Below are positions 53,124 through 62,874 of a stretch of DNA of 64,000 nucleotides, piece by piece (position 1 is the first letter of the stretch; every line of letters begins with the position of its first letter). Under the pieces are notes generated by a model that worked only from the letters and a program-made list of their open reading frames with translations, searched no databases and was not told where the DNA came from. The position numbers and the translations under genes were made by a program. Origin of the DNA: Asanoa hainanensis (GTDB lineage Bacteria; Actinomycetota; Actinomycetes; Mycobacteriales; Micromonosporaceae); NCBI RefSeq assembly GCF_900188485.1, contig NZ_FZPH01000001.1, positions 1 to 64,000 on the forward strand, in the 5' to 3' direction.

Positions 53124-54056
53124 CGCGAGCGCTTCGGCCGGGCGGCGCTCGTCGAGCCGGACCAGCGCGACGCCAGCCACGATCAGCGCGCCGCCGGCGA
53201 TCTGCACCGTGGTCGGCAACTCGTCCAGCACGAGCCACGAGACCAGCACCGCGAACAGCACCTCGGTGAGCCCGACGAACGAGGACAGCCGGGCGCCCAG
53301 CGCGCGGGCCGCGGCGATGCCGGCCACGTAGGCGACCACGGCCGCCACCAGCGACAGCCCGGCCACCGGCACGAGCCAGCTCATCCGCTGGTCGCCGAGG
53401 GTGACCTGGCCGAACGTCGCGTGCATCGGCAGCAGCCCGGTCGCGCCGAGCACGAGCAGGACCAGCGCACCGATCGCCATGCCGGCGGTGGCCAGGGCCA
53501 GCGGGGGCACACCCTCGACGCCCTCGGGAGTCTCGCGGGCGCCGAGCACGAAGTAGGACGCCAGCCCGACGCCGGCGAACAGGCCCCACGCGACGCCGAC
53601 CAGGGACAGCCGGGCACCGCCGCTCAGGTCGAGCACGAGGACGAGCCCGACGACGGCGGTGACCGCGCCGGCCGTGGTCAGGGCCCGCGGGCGCTGGCCG
53701 TGTGCCGCCCACATCCAGAACACGACGAGCACCACGCCCAGGTATTCCAGCAGCAGCGCGACGCCGACCGGCAGGTAGCGGATCGCGTTGAAGAAGCCCA
53801 CCTGGGCGGCGCCGACGCCGAGCACGCCGAACAGCGTGATGCCGGTCAGGTCACGGCGCACCGCACCCCAGCGGCCGCGCAGCGCGATCGCAGCCGGCAC
53901 CGCGAGCACCAGCGCCGCGACGCCGACCCGGGTGGCCACCGCCGCCGGTGCCGTCCAGCCGGCGCCGAGCAGCGCGTGTGCGAACGGGCCGGACGTGCTG
54001 AACGTCAGGGCCGAGAGCAGCGCGAGCAGCAGGCCGAACGAACGGGTCGGTGCCAT
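53115..54056 (-). CDS. EamA/DMT family transporter
   Basis: The 313-aa transporter has ten hydrophobic helices in two EamA repeats (about residues 6-138 and 150-298). The ends of the repeats carry FFNAIRYLPVGVALLLEYLGVV and SSFVGLTEVLFAVLVSWLVLDE in order. It is likely an exporter of amino acids or metabolites. ATG 54056 follows an in-frame TTG. It is divergent from a CGNR-type regulator. Confidence 0.9.
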   Translation of the reverse strand: MAPTRSFGLLLALLSALTFSTSGPFAHALLGAGWTAPAAVATRVGVAALVLAVPAAIALRGRWGAVRRDLTGITLFGVLGVGAAQVGFFNAIRYLPVGVALLLEYLGVVLVVFWMWAAHGQRPRALTTAGAVTAVVGLVLVLDLSGGARLSLVGVAWGLFAGVGLASYFVLGARETPEGVEGVPPLALATAGMAIGALVLLVLGATGLLPMHATFGQVTLGDQRMSWLVPVAGLSLVAAVVAYVAGIAAARALGARLSSFVGLTEVLFAVLVSWLVLDELPTTVQIAGGALIVAGVALVRLDERRPAEALASA

Positions 54057-54126
54057 CAAGATCCCCTGTCATGACCAAAGCCGGCTTACACTGATGACGT
54101 TAGGTGCGCGACTGTTAGGGGTCAAG

Positions 54127-54657
54127 ATGGTTTTCGCTCATGACACCGAGGTGGCCCTCGTGCAGGTCGCCGCGCTGGTCAACACCCCGCTGGCCGACAT
54201 CGCCGCGCTCGACGCGTTCCTGCTCGAACACCAGGACAGCGGGGTCCGCACCGGCACGCGCGCGGAGCTCGACTCGGTCCGTGCGCTGCGCCCGCGGTTC
54301 CGCCGGTTCTGGGAGCTCGGCGAGGACGACCTCGTCGAGACCGTCAACGCGTTGCTGGTCGAGTGCCGGCCGTTGCCGCAACTGGTCCGCCACGACAACT
54401 GGGGCTACCACCTGCACGCGGTGCCCCGGGACGCGCCGCTCGCCGTCCGGATGACCGTGGAGGCCGCGATGGCCCTGGTCGACGTGGTCCGCAGCGGTGC
54501 GCTGGACCGGCTGCGCGGCTGCGCGTACCCGGACTGCGACAACGTCCTGGTCGACCTGTCCAAGAACCGCTCGAAGCGGTTCTGTGACGCGGGTTGCGGC
54601 AACCGGTCCGCGGTCAACGCCTACCGGGCGCGGCGTGCGGCCGCCGGTGGGTCTTGA
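54127..54657 (+). CDS. CGNR zinc-finger / ABATE domain protein (putative regulator)
   Basis: The 176-aa protein has an N-terminal ABATE-type domain (starting VFAHDTEVALVQVAALVNT) and the C-terminal CGNR zinc finger. C-x4-C is in GCAYPDCDNVL and CDAGCGNRSAVNAYRARR carries the name-giving CGNR. Such proteins are thought to be stress-responsive regulators. I chose ATG 54127; ATG 54094 would add 11 residues that do not look family-like. Divergent placement suggests it may control the EamA exporter. Confidence 0.88.
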   Translation: MVFAHDTEVALVQVAALVNTPLADIAALDAFLLEHQDSGVRTGTRAELDSVRALRPRFRRFWELGEDDLVETVNALLVECRPLPQLVRHDNWGYHLHAVPRDAPLAVRMTVEAAMALVDVVRSGALDRLRGCAYPDCDNVLVDLSKNRSKRFCDAGCGNRSAVNAYRARRAAAGGS

Positions 54658-54728
54658 TCAGGTCTGCTACCGTTCCATCGAAGATGGCTACTCGGCGGGG
54701 CCGTCGTCCGACCAACCCTGGAGAGACG

Positions 54729-55403
54729 ATGTCGCGTAAGACCGGTAGGCCGTCCTATGTGCGCCAAGCGGAGCTCGACCGCAAGCGCCGGGTGCCCCTC
54801 GCGGCCACCATCGCCGGCATCGTGGTCGCCGCACTGGCCGCCGGGCTCGTTGGTTTCCTGGTCGGACGCCCCGACGCGACCACCCGCGCGATCGACGACA
54901 TCAAGGCGGCGGAAGCCCAGCGCGACCGCGACCAGATCACGTCGCTGACCGACGTGGCGCGGTCCTCGCAGGAGAAGCTGACGACGCTGCTCACCGGCTT
55001 CGACGCGGCCGTCGCGGGCGGCAAGCCGGCCGACGCCGCGACCATCGCGGGCTGGCAGCAGGTGGTCAAGGACCTGGTCGCCGCGCACGCCGACAGCCCC
55101 TCCGGCACGACCGCCACCAACGTCGCCCGCGGCGCGTTCCGTGGCGCGATCGGCGACTTCCAGGTCGCCGTCGACCTCTACGCGGCCGCCGTCGCCGGCC
55201 CCGCCGACCGGCAGCCGGCCCTGATCGAGATCGCGGACCGCGCCCGCACCGCCGCCGCGACCTCCTGGTCCGTGGCCGCCGCCCAGCTCGACCAGATCAA
55301 TGTGGACGCCGGCTTCGGCCACCAGCACGTCTACCTGGAGACCGAGCAGGGCAGCGGCGCCTTCACCGCCGACGGTGAGGAAGAGGGCCACACCGGCGGT
55401 TGA
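54729..55403 (+). CDS. Hypothetical membrane-anchored coiled/helical protein
   Basis: The 224-aa protein has a basic N-terminus (SRKTGRPSYVRQAELDRKRR), one membrane helix (about residues 25-47) and a long Ala-rich helical extracytoplasmic region. A His/Glu-containing tail ends it. GGAGAG just before ATG 54729 supports this start over ATG 54684. The family is not recognised. It lies directly upstream of the rhamnose operon promoter, and the -35 region of that operon begins near its stop. Confidence 0.68.
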   Translation: MSRKTGRPSYVRQAELDRKRRVPLAATIAGIVVAALAAGLVGFLVGRPDATTRAIDDIKAAEAQRDRDQITSLTDVARSSQEKLTTLLTGFDAAVAGGKPADAATIAGWQQVVKDLVAAHADSPSGTTATNVARGAFRGAIGDFQVAVDLYAAAVAGPADRQPALIEIADRARTAAATSWSVAAAQLDQINVDAGFGHQHVYLETEQGSGAFTADGEEEGHTGG

Positions 55404-55411
55404 CGAACCTC

Positions 55412-55440
55412 TTGCGCTGACGGATCGACATCCCTAGTGT
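55412..55440 (+). promoter_or_regulatory. Promoter of the rhamnose uptake operon
   Basis: TTGCGC (55412-55417) and TAGTGT (55435-55440) lie 17 bp apart. The predicted start is near 55447, about 12 nt before the LacI-type operator. Confidence 0.5.
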
Positions 55441-55458
55441 CTTCACCACAGCGGTCTA

Positions 55459-55470
55459 TGAAACGTTTCA
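55459..55470. promoter_or_regulatory. LacI-family operator
   Basis: TGAAACGTTTCA is a perfect 12-bp palindrome with the central CG typical of LacI/GalR-type sites. It sits between the promoter and the GGGAGG ribosome site of the ABC operon. The regulator gene is not in the window. Confidence 0.75.
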
Positions 55471-55485
55471 CGGCCGGGAGGTGCG

Positions 55486-56967
55486 ATGCTGGCGCTGCAG
55501 CGGGTGAGCAAGTCCTTCGGCGCTGTCGCGGCGCTGCGCGACGTCGACCTCGAGCTGGTCGCCGGCGAGGCACACGCGCTGGTCGGCGAGAACGGCGCCG
55601 GCAAGTCCACGTTGGTCCGGATCCTGGCCGGAGTGCACCCGCCGGACACCGGCACGGTGCTGCTCGACGGCGAACCGGTCACCTTCGGGGGCCCGGCCGA
55701 CGCCCGGGCGGCCGGCATCGCGGTGATCTACCAGGAGCCGACACTGTTCCCGGACCTGTCGGTCGCGGAGAACATCTTCATGGGCCGGCAGCCGCGCCGC
55801 AGCCTCCGCCGGATCGACACCGCCGCGATGCGCGCCCGGTCCCGCGAGCTGTTCGACCGGCTCGGCGTGCGGCTCGACCCCGACCGCCCCGCGCGTGGGC
55901 TGTCGATCGCCGACCAGCAGCTCGTCGAGATCGCCAAGGCGCTGTCCACCAACGCCCGGGTGCTCGTGATGGACGAGCCGACGGCGGCACTGTCCGGTGT
56001 GGAGGTCGAGCGGCTGTTCGCGGTCGCCCGCTCGCTGCGCGACGACGGCGCCGCGGTGCTGTTCATCTCGCACCGCTTCGACGAGGTGTTCGACCTGTGC
56101 GAGCGGATCACGGTGATGCGCGACGGCCGTCGGGTCGACACCGCTCCCGCGGCCGAGCTCACCGTCGACGCGCTGGTCCGCAAGATGGTCGGCCGCGACG
56201 TCGCCACGCTGTTCCCGAAGGTCGACACGACGCCGGGCGACGTCCGGCTCGACGTGCGCGGCCTGACCCGTCACGGGTTCTTCGAGGACGTCAGCTTCAC
56301 GGTGCGGGCCGGCGAGATCGTCGCGCTGGCCGGCCTCGTCGGCGCCGGCCGCAGCGAGGTCGTGCGGGCCGTCTTCGGCGTCGACAAGCCGGACGCCGGT
56401 GAGGTCCGCGTCGACGACAAGCCGCTGCCGCCCGGCGACACGCCGGCCGCGATCGCCGCCGGGCTCGCGCTCGTCCCCGAGGACCGCCGCCAGCAGGGCC
56501 TGGTGATGGAGCTGTCGGTCGAACGCAACGCCACGCTGCCGCGCCGCTGGGCCCTGTCCCGCGCCGGGCTGCTGTTCGGCGGCGCGGAGCGCCGGTCCGC
56601 CGCGACCTGGACCCAGCGCCTCCAGGTCAAGGCCGGCCGCCCGACCGACCCGGTCGCCACGCTGTCCGGCGGCAACCAGCAGAAGGTCGTGCTCGCGAAG
56701 TGGCTCTCGACCGAGCCACGGGTGCTGATCGTCGACGAGCCCACCCGGGGGATCGACGTGGGTACGAAGGCCGAGGTGCACCGCCTGCTCTCGGAGCTGG
56801 CGGCCGACGGGGTGGCGGTGTTGATGGTCTCCAGCGAACTGCCGGAGGTGCTGGGAATGGCCGACCGGGTCCTGGTCATGCGGGAGGGCCGGCTCGTCGC
56901 CGATATCCCGCGGGCCGGCGCCGACGAGGAGTCCGTGATGGTCGCCGCGACCGGGGCCCGGCCGTGA
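55486..56967 (+). CDS. rhaT: Sugar (L-rhamnose) ABC transporter ATP-binding protein, duplicated ATPase
   Basis: The 493-aa RbsA-type protein has two ABC domains. The first has Walker [10 protein letters not shown] (34-42) and the signature region [15 protein letters not shown]. The second has a degenerate Walker A ([10 protein letters not shown]) and the signature [15 protein letters not shown], as usual in this class. It energises sugar import through the two permeases that follow with 4-nt and 11-nt overlaps. Rhamnose specificity is inferred from the mutarotase gene at the end of the operon. Confidence 0.85.
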   Translation: MLALQRVSKSFGAVAALRDVDLELVAGEAHALVGENGAGKSTLVRILAGVHPPDTGTVLLDGEPVTFGGPADARAAGIAVIYQEPTLFPDLSVAENIFMGRQPRRSLRRIDTAAMRARSRELFDRLGVRLDPDRPARGLSIADQQLVEIAKALSTNARVLVMDEPTAALSGVEVERLFAVARSLRDDGAAVLFISHRFDEVFDLCERITVMRDGRRVDTAPAAELTVDALVRKMVGRDVATLFPKVDTTPGDVRLDVRGLTRHGFFEDVSFTVRAGEIVALAGLVGAGRSEVVRAVFGVDKPDAGEVRVDDKPLPPGDTPAAIAAGLALVPEDRRQQGLVMELSVERNATLPRRWALSRAGLLFGGAERRSAATWTQRLQVKAGRPTDPVATLSGGNQQKVVLAKWLSTEPRVLIVDEPTRGIDVGTKAEVHRLLSELAADGVAVLMVSSELPEVLGMADRVLVMREGRLVADIPRAGADEESVMVAATGARP

Positions 56968-57965
56968 CGGCCCCGACCGCCGCCGTCCACCGCGTCTTCG
57001 TGGTGCGCGAGCTCGGCATCGCCCTGGCGCTGGTGTTGCTGGTCGGCGTGACCTTCGCGGTCAACACCCGGTTCCTGTCGGCGCAGAACATCAAGGACCT
57101 GCTGCTCGGCTCCACGATCCTGGCCATCCTCGCGGTCGGCCAGGCCATCGTCATCATCACCCGCAACGTCGACCTGTCGGTCGGCTCGATCCTGGGCCTG
57201 GCCGCGTTCGCCACCGGCAACCTGTTCGTCGGCAACCCGGGCCTGCCGATCCCGGTCGCCCTGCTGGCCGGCATCGGGCTGGGCGCACTGTGCGGCGCGG
57301 TCAACGGCGGGCTGATCGCCGCGGCGCGGGTGCCGGCGCTGGTGGTCACCCTGGGCACGCTGTACGTCTTCCGGGGCATCGACTACACCTGGGCGACGGG
57401 TCGCCAGATCAACGCGGCGGACATGCCGCACGACTTCCTCGCGCTCGGCACCCGCACCGTCCTCGGCGTGCCGGTCCTGGCCCTGTTCGCGGTCGTGGTG
57501 CTGATCGTCGCCGGCGTGTTCCTGAAGTCGTACCGCAGCGGTCGCGAGCTCTACGCCATCGGCTCGGACCCGGACGCCGCCCGGCTCTACGGCATCCCGG
57601 TCGGCCGCCGCGTCTTCTGGGCCTTCGTCGCCAGCGGCGCCCTGGCGGGCCTCGCGGGAGTCCTGCACGCGGCCCGGTTCGGCACCATCGACGCCAACGC
57701 CGGCCTGGGCAGCGAGCTCAACGTCGTCGCGGCGGTCGTCGTCGGCGGGGTGGCGATCTTCGGCGGCAGCGGCTCGGTCTACGGCGCCGCGCTCGGTGCG
57801 GTGCTGCTGACCACGATCGGCAGCGCGCTGCCCGTGCTGGGCATCAACCCGTTCTGGCAACGGGCCGCGGTCGGCGTGCTGATCCTCGCCGCCATCGGCC
57901 TGGACCGCTCGCTGGCCGTGCGGCTGGCCCGGCGACTTCGAGGAGGCAGCGACCGTGGTCGTTGA
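56964..57965 (+). CDS. rhaP: Sugar (L-rhamnose) ABC transporter permease 1
   Basis: The 333-aa RbsC-type permease starts at a GTG overlapping the ATPase stop (GTGA). It has about ten membrane helices and the family loop [12 protein letters not shown], plus [16 protein letters not shown] and an [21 protein letters not shown] stretch. It forms a heterodimeric channel with the next permease. Confidence 0.85.
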   Translation: MTAPTAAVHRVFVVRELGIALALVLLVGVTFAVNTRFLSAQNIKDLLLGSTILAILAVGQAIVIITRNVDLSVGSILGLAAFATGNLFVGNPGLPIPVALLAGIGLGALCGAVNGGLIAAARVPALVVTLGTLYVFRGIDYTWATGRQINAADMPHDFLALGTRTVLGVPVLALFAVVVLIVAGVFLKSYRSGRELYAIGSDPDAARLYGIPVGRRVFWAFVASGALAGLAGVLHAARFGTIDANAGLGSELNVVAAVVVGGVAIFGGSGSVYGAALGAVLLTTIGSALPVLGINPFWQRAAVGVLILAAIGLDRSLAVRLARRLRGGSDRGR

Positions 57966-58995
57966 CACGCCGGTCCGCGAGCCGGTCACCCCGCCGTCCC
58001 GTACCCGTGCCCGCGGTGTGCTCGGCTCCTGGGACCTGCTCGTCGTCGTCGCCCTGATCGCGGTGATCATCGTCGGCAGCCTGACCATCGACGGGGTCGG
58101 CAACCCGCGCTTCTACCGCTTCGTGATCCTCGAGGCGATCCCGATCGCGTTGATCGCCCTGCCGATGACGCTGATCGTGATCACCGGCGAGATCGACCTG
58201 AGCGTGGCCTCGACGGTCGGCCTGACCTGCAGTGTGATGGGCTGGCTGTGGCAGGCGGGCGTGACCTCGCTGCCGTTGCTGATCGCGATCTCGCTGGCGC
58301 TCGGCGCGGTGCTGGGCGCGGTCAACGGCGTCTTCGTCACGGTCTTCGGTCTGCCGTCGCTCGCGGTCACCATCGGCACCCTCGCGCTGTATCGGGGGCT
58401 GGCCTACGTGGTGCTCGGCGACCGCGCCGTCGCGGACTATCCGATCTCCTGGACGACCAACATGATCGCGCCGATCCCCGGGACGGTCGTGCCGTGGTTC
58501 GTGCTGGTGGTTGCCGTGCTCGCGGTGCTGTTCGGGGTGCTGCTGCACGCGACCCCGATCGGCCGGGGGCTCTACGCGATCGGGAACAACGCGGAGGCGT
58601 CCGCGTACTCCGGGATCGCGGTCCTGAAGACGAAGTTCTGGTTGTTCGTGGCGACGGGTGTGGTCGCCGCTCTGGCGGGCGTCTTCTGGACGTTCCGGTT
58701 CGCGTCTGCCCGGGCCGACAACGCCAACGGCCTCGAGCTGTCGGTGGTGGCGGCGGTGTTGCTGGGCGGCGTGTCCATCTTCGGCGGTCGCGGCGGCCTG
58801 CTCGGTGTGGTCGCCGCGGTCGCGCTCCTCGGCACTTTACGCAACGCGTTGCAACTGGCCGACGTCCCGGCCAACGCGTTGACGATCGTCACCGGAACGC
58901 TGCTCATCGCTTCCGTCGTCGGGCCCAACGTGGTGCGCATGGCCCGTGGGCGGCTACGCCGACGACCACCCCCTGCAGAAAGGACCCAACCATGA
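57955..58995 (+). CDS. rhaQ: Sugar (L-rhamnose) ABC transporter permease 2
   Basis: The 346-aa RbsC-type permease has EIDLSVASTVGL, LPSLAVTIGTLALYRGLAY and LSVVAAVLLGGVSIFGGRGG, the same landmarks as the first permease. It starts at GTG 57955, overlapping the previous gene by 11 nt, and ends in an ATGA overlap with the binding-protein gene. A cytoplasmic Arg-rich tail follows the last helix. Confidence 0.85.
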   Translation: MVVDTPVREPVTPPSRTRARGVLGSWDLLVVVALIAVIIVGSLTIDGVGNPRFYRFVILEAIPIALIALPMTLIVITGEIDLSVASTVGLTCSVMGWLWQAGVTSLPLLIAISLALGAVLGAVNGVFVTVFGLPSLAVTIGTLALYRGLAYVVLGDRAVADYPISWTTNMIAPIPGTVVPWFVLVVAVLAVLFGVLLHATPIGRGLYAIGNNAEASAYSGIAVLKTKFWLFVATGVVAALAGVFWTFRFASARADNANGLELSVVAAVLLGGVSIFGGRGGLLGVVAAVALLGTLRNALQLADVPANALTIVTGTLLIASVVGPNVVRMARGRLRRRPPPAERTQP

Positions 58996-60053
58996 GGACC
59001 ACAGGTGTACGCGTCGTCGCGGCGACCGTCCTCGCGGCGTTGACGCTCGCGATGGGCGCCTGCGCGGAGGACGGCTCGGGCACTGATACGGGCTCTTCCG
59101 ATGCCGGCGCCGCGCCCGGCACCATCAAGGAGGGCTTGAAGATCGCCTTCCTGCCGAAGCAGGTGAACAACCCGTACTTCGAGACGTCCGACAACAAGGG
59201 CGGCAAGTCGGCGGTCGAGGAGTTCAAGGGCGCGTACTCGCAGACCGGCCCGTCCGAGGCGAGCCCGTCGGCGCAGGTGTCGTACATCAACACGCTGTCC
59301 CAGCAGCAGACCGACGTGATCGTGGTGTCGGCCAACGACAAGGACGCCATCTGCGGCGCCCTGACCGAGGCCAAGACGGCCGGCGCGAAGATCGTCACGT
59401 ACGACTCGGACACCAAGCCCGAGTGCCGCGACGTGTTCGTCAACCAGGCGACCGCGGACGGCATCGCCAAGTCCCAGATCAAGCTGATCTCGGACGCGGT
59501 GGGCCCGGACGGAGGCGAGATCGCGATCCTCTCGGCGACGGCGAACGCGACGAACCAGAACGCCTGGATCGAGATGATGAAGACGGAACTGGCCAAGCCG
59601 GAGTACGCGAAGCTCAAGCTCGTCGACACGGTCTATGGCGACGACCAGGACGAGAAGTCGTTCCAGGAGGCGCAGGGCCTGTTGGCCAAGCACCCGAACC
59701 TGAAGGGCATCATCTCGCCGACGACGGTGGGTGTGGCGGCGGCCGCGCGTTACCTGTCCGGGTCCTCGTACAAGGGCAAGGTGCAGTTGACCGGTCTGGG
59801 CACCCCGAACCAGATGCGCGCGTTCGTGAAGGACGGCACGTGCAAGGCGTTCGCGCTGTGGAACCCGGCGGACCTGGGCTACCTGGCCGCCTATGCCGGT
59901 GCCGCGCTGGCATCCGGAATCATCACCGGCAAGGAGGGTGACACCTTCAAGGCTGGCAAGCTCGGTGAGTACAAGGTCGGCGCCGGGGGAGAGATCGTCC
60001 TGGGCGACCCCTTCACCTTCGAGGCATCCAACATCGACCAGTTCGACTTCTAG
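58992..60053 (+). CDS. rhaS: L-rhamnose ABC transporter substrate-binding lipoprotein
   Basis: The 353-aa periplasmic-binding-protein-type lipoprotein has a signal peptide with lipobox M-G-A-C (acylated C24) and a type I sugar-binding fold (IAFLPKQVNNPYF, VIVVSANDKDAICGAL, VNQATADGIAKSQ). The NPYFE-type start and overall length fit the RhaS group. It is cotranscribed with the ATPase and both permeases. Confidence 0.88.
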   Translation: MRTTGVRVVAATVLAALTLAMGACAEDGSGTDTGSSDAGAAPGTIKEGLKIAFLPKQVNNPYFETSDNKGGKSAVEEFKGAYSQTGPSEASPSAQVSYINTLSQQQTDVIVVSANDKDAICGALTEAKTAGAKIVTYDSDTKPECRDVFVNQATADGIAKSQIKLISDAVGPDGGEIAILSATANATNQNAWIEMMKTELAKPEYAKLKLVDTVYGDDQDEKSFQEAQGLLAKHPNLKGIISPTTVGVAAAARYLSGSSYKGKVQLTGLGTPNQMRAFVKDGTCKAFALWNPADLGYLAAYAGAALASGIITGKEGDTFKAGKLGEYKVGAGGEIVLGDPFTFEASNIDQFDF

Positions 60054-60075
60054 TCTGTCTATCGTGGAGGGTGGC

Positions 60076-60396
60076 GTGCGCCGGATCTGTTTCACACTCC
60101 AGGTTCGCCCTGAGCTGCTGGAGGAGTACCGGCGCCGCCACGCCGCCGTCTGGCCGGAGATGCTGGCCGCGTTGAGTGCGGCCGGCTGGCACGACTATTC
60201 GCTGTTCCTGCGAGACGACGGCCTGCTGGTGGGCTATTTCCTGACGTCAGACCTGGACGCGTCGCTGGCCGCGATGGAGGCGACGGACGTCAACGCCCGC
60301 TGGCAGGCCGACATGGCACCGTTCTTCGTGGACCTGCCGGACGGCCGCCCGGACCGCGGCTTCGTCGTTCTCGACGAGGTCTTCCACCTGGCGTAA
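60076..60396 (+). CDS. rhaM: L-rhamnose mutarotase
   Basis: The 106-aa protein has ICFTLQVRPELLEEYRRRHAAVWPEM, WHDYSLFLRDDGLLVGYF and VNARWQADMAPFF in order, the hallmarks of RhaM/RhaU, which interconverts alpha- and beta-L-rhamnose. I use GTG 60076, which has GGAGG 5 nt upstream; GTG 60064 is possible. It follows the binding-protein gene by 22 nt and identifies the sugar of the operon. Catabolic kinase, isomerase and aldolase genes are not in the window. Confidence 0.9.
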   Translation: MRRICFTLQVRPELLEEYRRRHAAVWPEMLAALSAAGWHDYSLFLRDDGLLVGYFLTSDLDASLAAMEATDVNARWQADMAPFFVDLPDGRPDRGFVVLDEVFHLA

Positions 60397-60413
60397 CCCG
60401 TAGCATGGTCCGG

Positions 60414-61232
60414 ATGACCGACTGGAGCGCGGATCTCACTGGCACGGGCGGATACGCCGACGTCAACGGCATCAACCTGTACTACGAGCGGTACGGCGCC
60501 GGCCGTCCGTTGGTCCTGCTGCACGGCGGGCTCGGCTCGGGCGAGATGTTCGGCCCGGTGCTCCCGCTGCTGGCCGCCGAGCACGAGGTGATCACCGTCG
60601 ACCTGCAGGGCCACGGCCGCACCGCGGACGTGGACCGCCCGCTGTCCCTGGACACGATGGCCGCCGACGTGGCAGCCCTGATCTCCCACCTCGGCCTGCC
60701 GCGGGCGGACGTGGTCGGCTACTCCCTGGGCGGCGGCGTGGCGATGCACGTGGCCGCCAACCACCCGGCCGTGGTCGGCAAGCTGGTGATGGCGTCGGCC
60801 TGGCTGCGCACGGACGCGATCTACCCGGAGCTGCGGGCGATGCAGGGCCAGGTGAACGCGGCGGCGGCCGAGTTCATGGTCGACACCCCGATGTACCAGC
60901 TCTACCAGAAGGTCGCCCCACGCCCGGAGGACTTCGGTCGCCTGCTGGACAAGATCGGCGCGTTCATGCAGCAGGAGATCGACTTCACGGCCCAGGTGCG
61001 CTCGCTGACCGTACCGACGATGGTGGTCGGCGCGGACGCGGACCAGGTCCCACCGACGGCCTTCATGGAGATCTTCGCGCTCCTCGACGGCGGCCAGCGC
61101 GACGGAGGCTGGACCGGCGAAGGCCGCCCAGCGGGCGGACACGCCCTGGCCATCCTCCCGGGCGTCACCCACTACTCGATCTTCAACTCACCCTTGTTCG
61201 CGGCGGTCGTCCTCGACTTCCTCGCGGAGTAG
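60414..61232 (+). CDS. Alpha/beta fold hydrolase
   Basis: The 272-aa protein has LHGGLGSGE (oxyanion loop), the nucleophile elbow GYSLGGG, an acid in VVGADADQVPP and the histidine in GVTHYSIF. TAGCAT lies 6 nt before ATG 60414, suggesting a leaderless start; ATG 60405 is an alternative. It may be part of the rhamnose transcript or independent. The substrate is unknown. Confidence 0.88.
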   Translation: MTDWSADLTGTGGYADVNGINLYYERYGAGRPLVLLHGGLGSGEMFGPVLPLLAAEHEVITVDLQGHGRTADVDRPLSLDTMAADVAALISHLGLPRADVVGYSLGGGVAMHVAANHPAVVGKLVMASAWLRTDAIYPELRAMQGQVNAAAAEFMVDTPMYQLYQKVAPRPEDFGRLLDKIGAFMQQEIDFTAQVRSLTVPTMVVGADADQVPPTAFMEIFALLDGGQRDGGWTGEGRPAGGHALAILPGVTHYSIFNSPLFAAVVLDFLAE

Positions 61233-61311
61233 GCCCCAGGACGGGTCAGCGGTCGTCGATGTTCTGCGCGAGAATGGGCTCGTTCGCGCGACGACAACGG
61301 GGAGCGTCAGC

Positions 61312-62832
61312 ATGGGCAGGTCCTGGGTTTCACGCGTCAAGGTCGGCACGGTTCTCGGGTTGGTCCTGGTGGTCGGCGCCGTGCCGGTCGGTCCGCCGGC
61401 TTCCGCGGCCGATCCCGTCTTCCGCCCGGGGGCGGCCAGTCTGAACGACGTGCTCATGCCCGGTCTGGGCAACGGCGGCTACGACGTCGGCAACTACGAC
61501 ATCCGGCTGCGGTGGGCGCCGGACACCGGCCGGCTCAACGGGAAGACCACGGTCACCGCGACCGCGACCCGCAACCTGTCCCGGTTCAACCTCGACTTCG
61601 CGCTGCCGGTCACCGCGGTGACGGTCAACGGCGAGGCCGCGACGTTCACCCAGCGCGACTGGGGCGACTACGTCAACCACCGCGAGCTCGAGATCACGCC
61701 CGCGCGGGGACTGCCCAAGGGCACCGGGATGAGCGTCGTCGTCACCTACGCCGGCCGGCCTGCCGACGTGATGATCGAGTTCTACGACTCCGGGTGGCGC
61801 TCGACGCCGACCGGCTCCATCGTCTGGAACGAGCCGGATCCGGTGTCCGAATGGTGGTTCCCGGCCAACGCCCATCCCAGCGACAAGGCGACCTACGACG
61901 TGCGGGTGACCGCGCCGGCCGGGTTGACGGCCATCACCAACGGCCGCCTGCTCTCCCGGGTGGTCGATGGTGACCTCGCGACCGCCCACTGGCGCAGCGA
62001 CGACCCGATGGCGACCTATCTGACCATGCTGGCCATCGGCTCGTACACGGTCGAGACCGGCACTGTCCTGGGGTCTGTGCCGGCCTACTACGCCTACGAG
62101 ACGAGCAACGGCATCATCAACGACCGGGCCAGGCGCGACATCTCGCGTACGCCGGAGGTGCTCGCGTTCCTGCAGCGCAAGTGGGGGAAGTACCCCTTCA
62201 CCGCCGCCGGTGCCGTGGTGACCGGCGAGCCGTACGGCAGCGCCTTGGAGATCCAGACCCGGCCCGTCTACCAGGGCGGCCGTTGGCGCAACTCCGTCGA
62301 CAACGTGTGGGTGGTCGTCCACGAGAACGCCCACCAGTGGTACGGCGACAGCGTCACCGCGCGGACCTGGAGCGACCTGTGGCTGGCCGAGGGCTTCGCC
62401 ACCTACTCGGAGTGGGAGTGGTCGCAGGACCAGGGCACCGGCACCGCGCAGGAGCTCTTCGACTACTACTACGCGACCGCTCCGGCCGGCGACCCGATGT
62501 GGGCAAGCCCGTTGAACGCGCCGCCGTACCCGCTGGACCGGTCCGCCTACCAGCGCGGCGCCATGCTGCTGCAGGCGCTGCGCAACCGGGTCGGCGACGC
62601 GGACTTCTACCAGATCATGCGCACGTGGGCGGCCCGGCACCGGCACGACAACGCCGACAGCGCCGACTTCGTCACGCACGCCAGCAGCCTGAGCGGCCAG
62701 GACCTCACCTCGTTCTTCCAGGCCTGGCTGCACGATGCCCGCCGGCCCGACCCCACCGTCGACAACGGCTTCCCGACCGGGGCGCCGGCCCGGCCGAAGC
62801 AAGCGCCGCCGGCCGCCGCGGCGCGCTCCTAG
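61312..62832 (+). CDS. Secreted M1 family metallopeptidase
   Basis: The 506-aa aminopeptidase has a signal peptide (residues 1-33, PASAADP), an N-terminal beta domain and the zinc motif H337-E-N-A-H341 with E360 eighteen residues later (WLAEGFATY). The substrate-side motif is GSALEIQ instead of GAMEN, which is a known kind of variation. It lacks the large C-terminal helical domain of PepN-type enzymes, so it is a short extracellular M1 peptidase. GGGGAG precedes the ATG. Confidence 0.92.
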   Translation: MGRSWVSRVKVGTVLGLVLVVGAVPVGPPASAADPVFRPGAASLNDVLMPGLGNGGYDVGNYDIRLRWAPDTGRLNGKTTVTATATRNLSRFNLDFALPVTAVTVNGEAATFTQRDWGDYVNHRELEITPARGLPKGTGMSVVVTYAGRPADVMIEFYDSGWRSTPTGSIVWNEPDPVSEWWFPANAHPSDKATYDVRVTAPAGLTAITNGRLLSRVVDGDLATAHWRSDDPMATYLTMLAIGSYTVETGTVLGSVPAYYAYETSNGIINDRARRDISRTPEVLAFLQRKWGKYPFTAAGAVVTGEPYGSALEIQTRPVYQGGRWRNSVDNVWVVVHENAHQWYGDSVTARTWSDLWLAEGFATYSEWEWSQDQGTGTAQELFDYYYATAPAGDPMWASPLNAPPYPLDRSAYQRGAMLLQALRNRVGDADFYQIMRTWAARHRHDNADSADFVTHASSLSGQDLTSFFQAWLHDARRPDPTVDNGFPTGAPARPKQAPPAAAARS

Positions 62833-62874
62833 GAGGTCAGTTTCGGCCCACCGACCGATCGGGTACCGGTGGGC

